A DNA stretch of 64,000 nucleotides from Erythrobacter sp. YJ-T3-07 (GTDB taxonomy: Bacteria; Pseudomonadota; Alphaproteobacteria; Sphingomonadales; Sphingomonadaceae). Within the stretch, counting starts at the first letter, position 1, and every line of letters starts with the position of its first letter. Both the position numbers and the translations under genes were made by a program. Under the pieces are notes generated by a model. The model was not told where the DNA came from, made no database searches, and worked only from the letters and a program-made list of their open reading frames with translations. The stretch covers positions 1,302,001-1,366,000 of the forward strand of contig NZ_JAEAGP010000001.1 in the NCBI RefSeq assembly GCF_015999305.1, read 5' to 3'. Of this stretch, positions 43,170 through 52,725 are shown in pieces.

Positions 43170-44318
43170 TCAGACCGCTCCGGACGCGCCCCACCGTTCG
43201 AGCGCTTCGTGCAGGCTTTCCTGCCCGACCCTGTCGGCAGGCTGGCGCGTGTGCGACCGGCCGAATCGCGGGGCAGGGAGAGGCTGGAAGGACGTTTCGG
43301 TCGAATGGAACGAGGTGCGGCCACCCGTGGCCTTCGCTGCGGCGGCCTCTTCGAGCGAGAGGACAGGCGTCACGCAGGCATCCCTTTTCGAGAACTCGGC
43401 ATCCCATTCCTGCAGACTGCGCGTCGCCACGATGGGCGCGATCGCCTCTGCGCGGGCGTCCCAGTGGCGCGGATTGAGGTGATCGGCGTAATCGCCCGGC
43501 TCGAGGCCCAGGCCGGCGATGAAGGCATCGTGAAACGGCTTTTCCAGCGCGCCGACCGCGATGTGGCGGCGGTCAGCGGTTTCGTAGCAGCGATAGAAAT
43601 AGGCGCTCCCGTCGAGCAGGTTGCCACCGCGGCCCCGGGTCCAGCGATCCATCTGCATCCAGCCCGCCAGCTGCGTCATCAGCACGCTGATCCCGTCGAC
43701 CATCGCGACATCGATCACCTGGCCCTTGCCCGACCGATTGCGCTCCTGCAGCGCTGAGAGCACGCCCATGGCCAGAAACGTGCCGCCCCCGCCGAAATTA
43801 CCGACGAAGTTCAGCGGCGGCACAGGCGGCCCGTCGAAAGGCCCGATCGGGTAGAGCCCGCCGCTCATCGCGAGATAGTTGATGTCGTGTCCGGCCCGGT
43901 TGGCGAGGGGGCCTTCCTGGCCCCAGCCGCTCATCCGTGCGTAGATCAGCCGCTCGTTGCGGGGGCAGATATCCTCAGGACCTATGCCCAGCCGTTCCAT
44001 CGTGCCGGGGCGAAAGCCCTCGATCAGCACGTCGGCCTTGTCCGCCAGTTCAATGATACGCTGCTTCCCGTCGGGCGATTTCAGATCGATCGGGAGGACA
44101 GGACGCCCGCGATAGATGAAGTCGAACTCCGGCGATCCGCCCAGGGGGCTGGCTGCATCCTCCCGATCGATCCGAATCAGGTCCGCGCCCAGGTCGGCAA
44201 GCAGCATCGCACCGAACGGGGTCGGGCCCAGACCGGAGATTTCGAGTATCCTCATTCCGGCCAGCGGCATGTCCCGCTCGTGCCCGGTCGCCTCGGTATT
44301 CCCCTGATCGTCTCCCAT
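43170..44318 (-). CDS. CaiB/BaiF family CoA-transferase or racemase
   Basis: 382 residues, type III CoA-transferase superfamily (CaiB, alpha-methylacyl-CoA racemase). Motifs: GMRILEISGLGPTPFGAMLL, ADLGADLIRIDR, the RGRPVLPIDLKSPDGK segment, and Asp145 in RAGHDINYLAMSG (the catalytic Asp position). The racemase-like length suggests an alpha-methylacyl-CoA racemase or a CoA carrier. AGGAGAGG lies before the ATG. It is divergent from the Fe-ADH-family gene, with a TACTAGCCAGTA site between them, which places it in the TetR-controlled block. It could move CoA onto the pathway acid or epimerise an alpha-methyl group. Confidence 0.88.
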   Translation of the reverse strand: MGDDQGNTEATGHERDMPLAGMRILEISGLGPTPFGAMLLADLGADLIRIDREDAASPLGGSPEFDFIYRGRPVLPIDLKSPDGKQRIIELADKADVLIEGFRPGTMERLGIGPEDICPRNERLIYARMSGWGQEGPLANRAGHDINYLAMSGGLYPIGPFDGPPVPPLNFVGNFGGGGTFLAMGVLSALQERNRSGKGQVIDVAMVDGISVLMTQLAGWMQMDRWTRGRGGNLLDGSAYFYRCYETADRRHIAVGALEKPFHDAFIAGLGLEPGDYADHLNPRHWDARAEAIAPIVATRSLQEWDAEFSKRDACVTPVLSLEEAAAAKATGGRTSFHSTETSFQPLPAPRFGRSHTRQPADRVGQESLHEALERWGASGAV

Positions 44319-44355
44319 GGCGCCTCTCCTTTATATTCCCGTGAGTTGAAAAATC

Positions 44356-44367
44356 TACTAGCCAGTA
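44356..44367. promoter_or_regulatory. TetR-type operator site 1 (TACTAGCCAGTA)
   Basis: One base from the perfect palindrome TACTGGCCAGTA found beside the tetR gene. It lies 38-49 bases before the CoA-transferase start and 73-84 bases before the reductase start, in the divergent promoter region. Confidence 0.65.
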
Positions 44368-44439
44368 AGGCGATTGCCTGTCACTATCCAACAGCACGAT
44401 CCGCAAGAAATGCGGACGCCATGGGAAAGAGGAACTGAG

Positions 44440-45618
44440 ATGGCACACGTAACCCCGAGCGAGCTGCGCTTTACCCGGACCGAAAGGGTCACGATGGGCA
44501 TGCCTGCGGCCGATGCGCTGGTCGATCAGGCGCAGGCGATGGACTGCAAGAAGGTCTTCCTCATCGCGTCGACCACCTTGCGCGAGGATACGGACGAGAT
44601 TGCGAAGATCGAGCTGGCTCTGGGTTCGCGCCACGGCGGGACTTTCAGCGGTATCGCGCCTCACGCGCCCCGCGCCGATGTGCTGGCGGCGACCAATGCG
44701 GCGCGCGATGCAGGTGCCGACCTGATCGTCTCGATCGGCGGCGGTTCTGCCACCGATGCTGCAAAGATCGTCAGCCTGATGATCAAGCACGACGTGCGGA
44801 CCGTCGAGGATTTCGAGCCGCTGCGCACCTACGTCACCGATGACGGGCAGGTCATCAATCCGATCACCGTCGGACCCGACATTCCCGTCATCTGCGTGCC
44901 GACCACGCTTTCAGGTGGCGAGTTCAACGCGCTGTCCGGATCGACCGACGAGGTGACCCAGCACAAGCAGGGTTACGAGCATCGCAACATGGCCCCGGTG
45001 ATGGTGGTGCTCGATCCCGCGATCACCGTCCACACGCCCGCATGGCTGTGGCTTTCGACCGGCGTGCGCTCGGTCGACCATGCGATCGAAACCCTCTCTT
45101 CCGATAAGTCGAACGATTTTGCCGATGGGCTTGCCGAAAGCGCGCTCAAGCTGCTGGTCGAGGGTCTGCCCCGTGTGAAGGCCGACCCGAACGATCTCGA
45201 AGGCCGGCTCAAGTGCCAGATCGGCGCGTGGCAATCGATGATCAGCATCATCGGCGGCGTGCCCATGGGGGCGAGCCATGCGATCGGCCATATCCTGGGC
45301 GGCACCTGCGACGTTCCCCACGGGCACTGTTCGTGCGTCATGGCGCCCTACGTGCTTCAGTGGAACGCCGAGTACGACGACAGCCGCCAGCAGCGCACCC
45401 TCGCGGTGCTCGGCAACACGCATCCCACTGCGGCGGAAGCGCTCGACGCGTTCATCCGCAACCTCGGCATGCCGCGAACGCTCGGCGAGGTCGGCGTGGA
45501 CGAATCGCGCTTCCAGCAGGTCGCCGAATACACGCTGCTCGATATCTGGGGGCGGACCAACCCGCGTCCGGTGAAGAGCGCCGACGACATCATGCAGATT
45601 CTCCGTCTGGCAGCCTGA
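44440..45618 (+). CDS. Iron-containing alcohol dehydrogenase family reductase, Asp ligand replaced
   Basis: 392 residues. It has the NAD(P)-binding SIGGGSATDAAKIVSLMIK and the C-terminal helical metal domain. Compared with FucO (Asp196, His200, His263, His277), the three His are present with identical spacing (His214, His280, His294), but the Asp position is Arg210 (GVRSVDHAIE). Maleylacetate reductases, in the same superfamily, also lack this Asp, and HILGGTCDVPHGHCSCV resembles them. It may therefore act without iron. The GAGGAA site supports ATG 44440. It starts the plus-strand operon with the ligase and the monooxygenase. Confidence 0.87.
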   Translation: MAHVTPSELRFTRTERVTMGMPAADALVDQAQAMDCKKVFLIASTTLREDTDEIAKIELALGSRHGGTFSGIAPHAPRADVLAATNAARDAGADLIVSIGGGSATDAAKIVSLMIKHDVRTVEDFEPLRTYVTDDGQVINPITVGPDIPVICVPTTLSGGEFNALSGSTDEVTQHKQGYEHRNMAPVMVVLDPAITVHTPAWLWLSTGVRSVDHAIETLSSDKSNDFADGLAESALKLLVEGLPRVKADPNDLEGRLKCQIGAWQSMISIIGGVPMGASHAIGHILGGTCDVPHGHCSCVMAPYVLQWNAEYDDSRQQRTLAVLGNTHPTAAEALDAFIRNLGMPRTLGEVGVDESRFQQVAEYTLLDIWGRTNPRPVKSADDIMQILRLAA

Positions 45619-45628
45619 GGGGCGAGCA

Positions 45629-47254
45629 ATGTCACGAGAACGCGATTTCGCGGACCCGCGCATTCCCAATCGTGACGAGTGCGTCCTTCGCTACCTGCTC
45701 GATCGATGGGCGGTCGAGCGGACCGACAAGGCGCACATCGTCTTCGCCGATGGTGAGGAATGGACCTTCGGAGAGCTTCAAAGGAAGGTTCGCGCCAAGG
45801 CAGCAGGCTTTCGCGAACTGGGCGTGCAGCAGGGCGAGCATGTCGCCGTGTGGCTCCCCAACGGGCGCGATGCAATCGTCACCTTCTATGCCCTGAACTA
45901 CCTCGGCGCGGTCTTCGTGCCCTTCAACACGGCCTATCGCGGGCAGTTGCTGGAGCATGTCGTCGCCAATTCCGGCGCGCGCTTCATGGTGGTGCATCCC
46001 GATCTCCTCCCGCGCCTGGCGGGCATGGGTCTGGCGCAGCTGGAACGGCTGGTGGTGACGACCGATCGCAGCGTGGACGGCGCGCCGCTGCCGGTCACGG
46101 CGTATGACGACCTGCTCGGCGATCCGGCGGACGAACTGCCGCTCGAACGCCCGATCCAGCCGTGGGATATCCAGTCGATCATCTACACCTCGGGCACCAC
46201 GGGCCCGTCCAAGGGTGTGCTCTCCTCCTACCTGCACATGTTTTCCAACGCGGGGCCCGAATCTTGGCCCATGGTGGGCGAGGATGATCGCTATCTGTGC
46301 GTCGCGCCGATCTTCCACATCGGCGGCATGGGCCCGCCCTTCGTGATGCTGGCGCGTGGCGCGTCGGTCGCGATGATCGACAATTTCTCGACCGACGAGT
46401 TCTGGTCGATCGCGAAGGCGACCAAGTCGACCATGGTCTTCCTGCTCGGTGTCATGGCGACCTTCCTGCTGAAGGCGGACCCTCGGCCGGGCGACAAGGA
46501 CCACACGGTCAAGAAGGCCTTCATGGTGCCGCTGACCGGCGACGCCGCCGCCTTTACCGAGCGGTTCGGCGTGGACATCTACACGATCTTCAACATGACC
46601 GAGGTATCCTCGCCGATCGTGTCCGAGGCCAACCCGGACAAGATCGGTACCTGCGGCAAGGTCCGCGACGGGGTCGAGGTCCGGCTGGTCGATGCCAATG
46701 ACTGCGAGGTCGCGGTCGGCGAGATCGGTGAAATGCTGGTCCGCACCGATCGCCCCTGGGCGATGAACAGCGGCTACAACGCCAATCCCGAAGCGACTGC
46801 CGAGGCGTGGCGCAACGGCTGGTTCCATACCGGCGACGCCTTCCGTCAGGACGAGGATGGCTATTTCTACTTCGTCGACCGGGTGAAGGATGCGATCCGG
46901 CGACGGGGCGAGAATATCTCGTCCTTCGAAGTCGAAGCCGACGTCTGCCGCCACCCTTGCGTGCGCGAGGCCGCCGCGATCGCCGTGCCGAGCGAATATT
47001 CCGAAGACGAGGTCATGGTGATCGTCGCCCCGGTTCCCGGACGCGAGATCGACCCGCGCGAGCTGGCCGAGTTCCTGATCGACGCGATGCCCTACTTCAT
47101 GGTGCCGCGATATATCCGCCTGCTCGACGAACTGCCCAAGACCCCCTCTGCCAAGGTGATGAAGGCCGAACTGAGGGCCGAAGGCGTCACCCATGACACC
47201 TGGGACCGCGAAGCGGCGGGCATGCGGGTTCGGCGCGAGAGCTTCAGCGCGTGA
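45629..47254 (+). CDS. Acyl-CoA synthetase, AMP-forming (CaiC/FadD-like)
   Basis: 541 residues. It activates a carboxylic acid with ATP and CoA. The P-loop is IIYTSGTTGPSKGV (from residue 184), then FNMTEVSSPI, the hinge region YFVDRVKDAIRRRGENISSF, and the catalytic-Lys region KTPSAKVMKAELR near the C-terminus. It starts ten bases after the reductase stop and is followed by the Baeyer-Villiger enzyme. In this setting it would activate the acid released by ester or lactone cleavage. The chain or ring preference is unknown. Confidence 0.92.
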   Translation: MSRERDFADPRIPNRDECVLRYLLDRWAVERTDKAHIVFADGEEWTFGELQRKVRAKAAGFRELGVQQGEHVAVWLPNGRDAIVTFYALNYLGAVFVPFNTAYRGQLLEHVVANSGARFMVVHPDLLPRLAGMGLAQLERLVVTTDRSVDGAPLPVTAYDDLLGDPADELPLERPIQPWDIQSIIYTSGTTGPSKGVLSSYLHMFSNAGPESWPMVGEDDRYLCVAPIFHIGGMGPPFVMLARGASVAMIDNFSTDEFWSIAKATKSTMVFLLGVMATFLLKADPRPGDKDHTVKKAFMVPLTGDAAAFTERFGVDIYTIFNMTEVSSPIVSEANPDKIGTCGKVRDGVEVRLVDANDCEVAVGEIGEMLVRTDRPWAMNSGYNANPEATAEAWRNGWFHTGDAFRQDEDGYFYFVDRVKDAIRRRGENISSFEVEADVCRHPCVREAAAIAVPSEYSEDEVMVIVAPVPGREIDPRELAEFLIDAMPYFMVPRYIRLLDELPKTPSAKVMKAELRAEGVTHDTWDREAAGMRVRRESFSA

Positions 47255-47309
47255 CCTTTTCCGACCTTTTCCTTGCGGCAGGCCCGGCCTGCCCGAACGC
47301 TGCAGGACA

Positions 47310-49274
47310 ATGCATTCGATGAGCAATCCCTTCGCAACCCCTCCGATCCCTGCCGACGAGGTCGATCGCGATCTGCTGGATGATGGCATCGCGCGGGGCA
47401 ACATCCCGGCCCTGCTGATGGTGCTGTACCAGATGACCGGCGATGATCGCTGGCTGGCGGACCCTTACGCGCCGGGGCGGTCTCCCGGGCTTGACGACAA
47501 TGACAGCGGGCAGCTGCCCGTCGCCCGCCAGAACGAGATCCGCGAGGCGGCTCGCGATGCGATCACCGCGTGGCTCGACGGTCGGCCACTCGCGGTTCCC
47601 CGGCCCAGCAACGCGCGTCTTGCCGAGATGCTGACGGTCGCGATGACCGAACATGTGCCGCAGGAATATGGCGATATCATCGCGTCGGGCATGGATTACG
47701 GCGCTGAAGAACCTGCCCAAGGTATCCTACCCGAGGGCAAGAGCGCGATCGTGATCGGCGGCGGCGTCTCGGGAATCTGCGCCGGGATCGAGCTTGGCAG
47801 GCTTGGCATTCCCTACACCCTGTTCGAAAAGAACGAGGATTTCGGCGGCACCTGGTTCGAGAACCGCTATCCCGGATGCGGCGTCGACACGCCCTCGCTC
47901 ACCTACACCTTTTCGTGCCGGCCCAACGACTGGTCGATGTACTTCCCGCTGCGCGACGAGATCGAGGGGTACCTGCTCGATACGGCCAAGCACTTCGAGC
48001 TCTACAAGAACGCGCGGTTCAACACCTATGTCGAGGAAGCGCGCTGGAACGAGGGCACCGGCAAGTGGGATGTCACCATCACCACCGCCGATGGCAAGCG
48101 CGAGACGCACAGCGCGGATTATCTGTTCAGCGCGGTGGGGATTCTCAACATCCCCAAATACCCGAACATTCCCGGGCTCGAAGAGTTCGCGGGCGATGTC
48201 TACCACACCAGCCGCTGGCCCGATGATGCACAGGTCGCGGGCAAGCGGGTCGCGGTGGTCGGTAATGGCGCGTCAGGCATGCAGGTCGCTCCAGCGATCG
48301 CCGACCAGGTGCAAAGCCTGACGATCTTCGCCCGGTCCAAGCAATGGGCCGCGCCGTTCCCGCAGTTCCGCAAGACCATCCCGGCAGGCGTGCGCTATCT
48401 GATGCAGGTCGTGCCACTCTATCGCGCATGGCTGGAACAGCGCTTGTCCTGGACCTTCAACGATCGGGTTCACGGCACGCTGTTCCGCGATCCCGACTTC
48501 GAGCACCCGGAACGGGCGGTCAACGAGGTCAACGACGGCCATCGCCGCGCCTTCACCCGTTATGTGAAGGAACAGCTGGAGGACCGGCCCGAACTGATCG
48601 AGCACGTCCTGCCAGACTATCCACCTTTCGCGAAGCGCATGCTGCTGGACAATGGCTGGTACCGCACGATCAAGCGCGACAACGTGACCCTGATCCCCGA
48701 ACATCTCGCGAAGGTGGAAGGGCACACGCTGCACTCCTCGTCCGGCAAGACGGTAGAGGCGGATGTCATCATCCTCGCGACCGGCTTCCAGACGACCAAT
48801 GTGCTCGGCTCCTATGGCATCTATGGCCGGGACGGGGAAAACCTGCACGACAAGTGGGGCGAGGACGATGCGGCCGCCTATCTCGGCACGCTGGTGCCGG
48901 GATTCCCCAATTTCTTCATCCTGCTGGGCCCCAATGTCGGCTCGGGCCATGGCGGCAGCATGATCCGCAATATCGAGAACCAGATGCACTTCGCAGGCGA
49001 GGTCGTCCTCTCGGCGAACAAGCACGGCGCGCGAACGGTCGAGGTGCGCGACAAGGTCTACGAAGACTACCTGCGCCGGATCGACGAAGCGCATGAAAAG
49101 CTGGTCTGGACCCATCCGGGAACGGAGAACTGGTATCGCAATTCCAAGGGCCGGGTTATCGCCATCACCCCATGGCGCAACGACGCCTTCTGGCGGATGA
49201 CCCGCTCACCGGACGAGAGCGACCTCGCCTTCGACGGCGCGGCGCAGACGTCGCCACGCTCCGCCACCGGCTGA
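47310..49274 (+). CDS. Type I Baeyer-Villiger monooxygenase (HAPMO-like)
   Basis: About 654 residues, an FAD- and NADPH-dependent enzyme that inserts oxygen next to a ketone to give an ester or lactone. The FAD-binding Rossmann motif is IGGGVSGICAGIELG, the type I fingerprint F-x-G-x-x-x-H-x-x-x-W-P is present as FAGDVYHTSRWP (near residue 293), and the NADPH-binding motif is VVGNGASGMQVAP. A ~140-residue N-terminal extension resembles the 4-hydroxyacetophenone monooxygenase group. The two start candidates (ATG 47310, 47319) both have only a weak AGGA site. Its frame overlaps the ligase end and the gene is in the same operon. It is the key enzyme of the cluster. Confidence 0.9.
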   Translation: MHSMSNPFATPPIPADEVDRDLLDDGIARGNIPALLMVLYQMTGDDRWLADPYAPGRSPGLDDNDSGQLPVARQNEIREAARDAITAWLDGRPLAVPRPSNARLAEMLTVAMTEHVPQEYGDIIASGMDYGAEEPAQGILPEGKSAIVIGGGVSGICAGIELGRLGIPYTLFEKNEDFGGTWFENRYPGCGVDTPSLTYTFSCRPNDWSMYFPLRDEIEGYLLDTAKHFELYKNARFNTYVEEARWNEGTGKWDVTITTADGKRETHSADYLFSAVGILNIPKYPNIPGLEEFAGDVYHTSRWPDDAQVAGKRVAVVGNGASGMQVAPAIADQVQSLTIFARSKQWAAPFPQFRKTIPAGVRYLMQVVPLYRAWLEQRLSWTFNDRVHGTLFRDPDFEHPERAVNEVNDGHRRAFTRYVKEQLEDRPELIEHVLPDYPPFAKRMLLDNGWYRTIKRDNVTLIPEHLAKVEGHTLHSSSGKTVEADVIILATGFQTTNVLGSYGIYGRDGENLHDKWGEDDAAAYLGTLVPGFPNFFILLGPNVGSGHGGSMIRNIENQMHFAGEVVLSANKHGARTVEVRDKVYEDYLRRIDEAHEKLVWTHPGTENWYRNSKGRVIAITPWRNDAFWRMTRSPDESDLAFDGAAQTSPRSATG

Positions 49275-49428
49275 ATAGCGGTGGCGGTCTAGCGGGGGAG
49301 GGTGGCCGGCGAATCTGCGCCCGCTGCCCCGGGCGGTCGCGCGTGGCGGGCTGCTGCCCCGGAAGTCCGCAGGGAAAAGATCAAGCGCATCGTTTTCGCG
49401 CCTCGCGGCAAACGCGCTCGCGTGGGAA

Positions 49429-50313
49429 TCAGCGGTAGATGGGCCTGAACCCATCACCATCGCGTTCCACGAAGACCGAGTGAGGCGCGCCGAAATGCGC
49501 AGGCACAATGCGGGCATGCTGGTCCGCGGCCTGCTCCAGCACCTTGCGTCTGGTGGCGGCTGCCGTGGCGCGGTCTTCACAATAGACGCTGTTCCAGTCG
49601 GGCCGGAGGATCTGCATCGGGTGGTGGAGAATATCTCCGGTGAACAGCGCCACATCCCCGTCCGCTTCTACCTGCAGGACCATGTGGCCAGGCGTATGGC
49701 CGGGCGAATCGAACGCGGTCATCCCCTCTGCAATCGAGTGACCGCTCTCGATGAGCCGGGCCTGTCCGCTTGCGATGACGGGTGCCACGCTGTCTTCGAA
49801 GACGTTGGCGTTGACCGCCGCTCCGCCGAGCGATGGGTAGATCTCCTTGTCCGGATTCCACGCCTGCTCGTCGAGGTTCGGGAAGAAATAGAGCGCGTCG
49901 GGGAAGGTCGGCTTCCATTCACCGTCGACCCGCTGCGTATTCCAGCCCACGTGATCGATATGGAGATGCGTGCAGAAGACCTTGTCGATGTCTTCCGGCG
50001 CAAATCCCGCCTCGCCCAGACGCGTCAGAAAGTCGCTTTCCAGGTTGCCGAAGATGGGAATACCGGGGCGGGACTTGCCGTTGCCCGCCCCGGTATCGAC
50101 CAGCACCGTCTCTTCGCCGGTGTCGATCAGCCAGCTCTGGAGATAGCCGTAGATCAGGCCGTCGCGCAGAAAGTCTGGCTCGAACTCGCTCGCATGGCCG
50201 CCGAAGGCCGAGGCTTCGTATTCGGCGAAGAGGGCTTCGGGAGGGGCGAACCCGCCCTGCCATTCCTCGATCCGATGGACCTTGTGCGATCCGATACGAA
50301 ATTCCCCGGCCAT
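49429..50313 (-). CDS. Metallo-beta-lactamase-fold hydrolase
   Basis: 294 residues. The metal site THLHIDHVGW (His116, His118, Asp120, His121) and DSPGHTPGHMVLQVE, FTGDILHHP and ARIVPAHFG complete a two-zinc centre, as in lactonases of the AHL-lactonase group and related esterases. It starts 16 bases after the TonB receptor stop on the minus strand and is in its operon. In a Baeyer-Villiger pathway it is the natural candidate to open the lactone or ester formed by the monooxygenase; that is inference. No signal peptide is evident, so it should act in the cytoplasm. The start at 50313 fits the family. Confidence 0.88.
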   Translation of the reverse strand: MAGEFRIGSHKVHRIEEWQGGFAPPEALFAEYEASAFGGHASEFEPDFLRDGLIYGYLQSWLIDTGEETVLVDTGAGNGKSRPGIPIFGNLESDFLTRLGEAGFAPEDIDKVFCTHLHIDHVGWNTQRVDGEWKPTFPDALYFFPNLDEQAWNPDKEIYPSLGGAAVNANVFEDSVAPVIASGQARLIESGHSIAEGMTAFDSPGHTPGHMVLQVEADGDVALFTGDILHHPMQILRPDWNSVYCEDRATAAATRRKVLEQAADQHARIVPAHFGAPHSVFVERDGDGFRPIYR

Positions 50314-50329
50314 GGCGTGCACCCCAACT

Positions 50330-52627
50330 CTATAAGTCGTAGCCGAGCGTGATCCCGTAGGTCCGCGGAGGACGCAGCGAGCCGACCGACACGTAGCTGT
50401 AGAGGGGCGAGGCGATGATGGTGTTGGCCAGCACCTCCTCGTCGAACAGGTTCTTCCCCCAGACCGAGGCGGACCACCGGTTGCCCGAGGCGCGGTAGGT
50501 GATGCTGGCATTCGCGATCGCGAAGGCTTCCTGCCGGGCATCCTGGTTGTTGAACTCGGTGAAGAAGACCTCGTCCTGGAAGTTCACGTCCGCCGAGAGA
50601 TCGATCGTTGCGCCATTGCCCAGCTCGATCGTGTGATCGGCAAAGGCGGCAACGGTGATCGCCGGCGCATTGGCCAGCTTGTTGCCCGAAAGGTCGGACA
50701 GGGCCGGATCGGTCGGGCAGGTGGGAAACTGTCGGCGTGCCGGATCGCCCGCTGCGTAGTAACCGTTGCAGAAGTCGGTGTACTTGGCATTCAGATAGGT
50801 GCCGAAGATACGGAATGTGGTGTTGGGCCCGGGCCGCAGGGTCGTCTCGATCTCGATCCCGTAGTTGCGGGCCGAAGCTGCGTTGATCGTTTCAACAATG
50901 CTGTTGGCGTTGACGAAGCCGACCTGCAGGTTGGAATAATCGTAGTAGAAGCCCGCCACGCTGTAGCCGAAGGTGCGATCGATGGTTTCGCCCCGCACCC
51001 CGATTTCGTAGCTCCACACATCCTCCGGATCGATCACGGAATTGACCGATCCGATGTTCACCACACCCGATTTGAAGCCCTTGGTGACCTTGCCGTAGAG
51101 CAGGGTGCCGCCCGGCGTTTCGTATTCGAGCACGAACTTGGGCGTGATCGCATCCCAGTCGCCGGTCTTGTCCGTCGGGATGTCGATACCCTGCGCATCG
51201 AAGGTGAAGCGACCGACGCCCGAGCGTTCTTCCCAGTTATAGCGCGCGCCTGCGGTGAAGGTGAGGCTGGGCGTGATCTCCAGCGACCCTTCGAGATAGG
51301 CGCCCACCGCAGTGGTATCCACGGTTCCGCGCTGGAGGTAGTTGCCGTTGTCGAAGGCGTCGGCAGGCAGGTTGGTGCCCAGCGCAATGTTGAAATACTG
51401 CGCGAGGTTGACCGTCGGCACGCGGACTTCGCCGAACAGCGTTTCTTCGAAATACATCGCACCGCCGAGCAGCGAGAGGCTGCCCAGGTCGGCGGTGAAG
51501 GTCAGCTCCTGACTGAAGGATTCGCTGTCTTCTGTGTAGTTGTTCTGGCCGAAAGCGTTGACATCGCTCACGTCCAGGTCGTCGCGATTGAAACGCTCGA
51601 ACTTGCGGTAGGCGGTGGTGGAGGTGAGGGTGAAGTCGCCCTTGTCGAGGGTGACGATGCCCTGCACGCTGGTGCCCTTGCGATCATTGATCGCGTCCTC
51701 GTCCGAATAGATGTTGCGGACATCGGTCGGCTCGCCGCGCGCGGCATAATAGTCGTTGATCGTCTGCCCGCCGAGCAGCGACGAGGCGATCTGGTCTTCC
51801 GGCACCACGGTGGGGCCGAAATAATGGAAGGCGTAGTTGAAGTCGTCTTCCCGGAAATGGTCCGCCACGATGAGCACTTCGAGATCGGGGCTCAGGTTGG
51901 CGAGCAGCGATCCACGGATGGAGTAGGCGTCGCGGTTGTCGACCGGATTGCCGGTGAACAGGTTGACGCCGTAGCCGTCGCGGTTCTCGTACTTGCCTGC
52001 GACCCGGAAGGCCAGCGTGTCGCCGACGATCGGCCCGCCGACCGCGCCTTCCAGAGTGATCGCATCGTAGTTGCCGTAGGTTGCGCGCGCGTAGCCTTCG
52101 AAAGTTGAGGTCGGCCTGGCAGTGACCAGGTTGATGACCCCGCCGGTCGCACCGCGCCCGTAGGTGGTGCCCTGCGGGCCACGCAGAACTTCGATCTGTT
52201 CGAGGTCGTAGAATCCGCTCAACTGTGCGGCGGGACGGCTGATGAGGGCTCCGTTCTGGAGGAAAGCGACCGCGCCATCGGCACCCAGATCGATACTGGT
52301 CAGGCCGATCCCGCGGATGAAGGTGCGGTTGACCCCGAACTGGTCGCCGACCGACAGGTTGGGGACGGCGATGGACAGGTCGCTCGCATTCTCGATCCCG
52401 CCCGCGCCGATATCCTCGGCGCTCACGACCGAAATGGCGGCCGCCGTATCTTCAAGCGACTGGCCCGACTTGGTGGCTGTCACCACGATGGTCGCTGAAT
52501 CCTCGACTTCGCGCTTCGTCTCGCTGTCTTCCGGCGCACCGGCGGTCTGCGCCGAGGCTTGGGTGGCGCCCGCGATTGCGGCCACCGCAGCAGCCGACAT
52601 GAGCGCGCATTTGATGCTCTTTTTCAT
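50330..52627 (-). CDS. TonB-dependent receptor of the catabolic cluster
   Basis: 765 residues. A signal peptide (MKKSIKCALMSAAAVAAIAG, cleaved after ASA) is followed by the TonB-box-like SATIVVTATKSGQ, the plug (AAAISVVSAEDIGAGGIENA, then IEVLRGPQGTTYGRGATGG) and the barrel, ending TYGITLGYDL. It probably brings a bulky hydrophobic substrate through the outer membrane. The ATG at 52627 has GGGAG eight bases upstream and is preferred over GTG 52642. A TetR-type operator lies 37-48 bases before it, and the hydrolase gene follows in the same operon. Confidence 0.92.
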   Translation of the reverse strand: MKKSIKCALMSAAAVAAIAGATQASAQTAGAPEDSETKREVEDSATIVVTATKSGQSLEDTAAAISVVSAEDIGAGGIENASDLSIAVPNLSVGDQFGVNRTFIRGIGLTSIDLGADGAVAFLQNGALISRPAAQLSGFYDLEQIEVLRGPQGTTYGRGATGGVINLVTARPTSTFEGYARATYGNYDAITLEGAVGGPIVGDTLAFRVAGKYENRDGYGVNLFTGNPVDNRDAYSIRGSLLANLSPDLEVLIVADHFREDDFNYAFHYFGPTVVPEDQIASSLLGGQTINDYYAARGEPTDVRNIYSDEDAINDRKGTSVQGIVTLDKGDFTLTSTTAYRKFERFNRDDLDVSDVNAFGQNNYTEDSESFSQELTFTADLGSLSLLGGAMYFEETLFGEVRVPTVNLAQYFNIALGTNLPADAFDNGNYLQRGTVDTTAVGAYLEGSLEITPSLTFTAGARYNWEERSGVGRFTFDAQGIDIPTDKTGDWDAITPKFVLEYETPGGTLLYGKVTKGFKSGVVNIGSVNSVIDPEDVWSYEIGVRGETIDRTFGYSVAGFYYDYSNLQVGFVNANSIVETINAASARNYGIEIETTLRPGPNTTFRIFGTYLNAKYTDFCNGYYAAGDPARRQFPTCPTDPALSDLSGNKLANAPAITVAAFADHTIELGNGATIDLSADVNFQDEVFFTEFNNQDARQEAFAIANASITYRASGNRWSASVWGKNLFDEEVLANTIIASPLYSYVSVGSLRPPRTYGITLGYDL

Positions 52628-52663
52628 CGCTTTCTCTCCCACTCTACCAGCCCTATAATTTTC

Positions 52664-52675
52664 TACTGGCTGGTA
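52664..52675. promoter_or_regulatory. TetR-type operator site 2 (TACTGGCTGGTA)
   Basis: The left half-site is perfect and the right half differs by two bases. It lies in the TonB receptor promoter. It also ends a longer inverted repeat with arms TACCAGCC (52645-52652) and GGCTGGTA (52668-52675). Confidence 0.6.
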
Positions 52676-52725
52676 TTTTCAGTTAAAACTCAACGGATGC
52701 GTGTCCGCTTTTTCCCGTCATCGGA

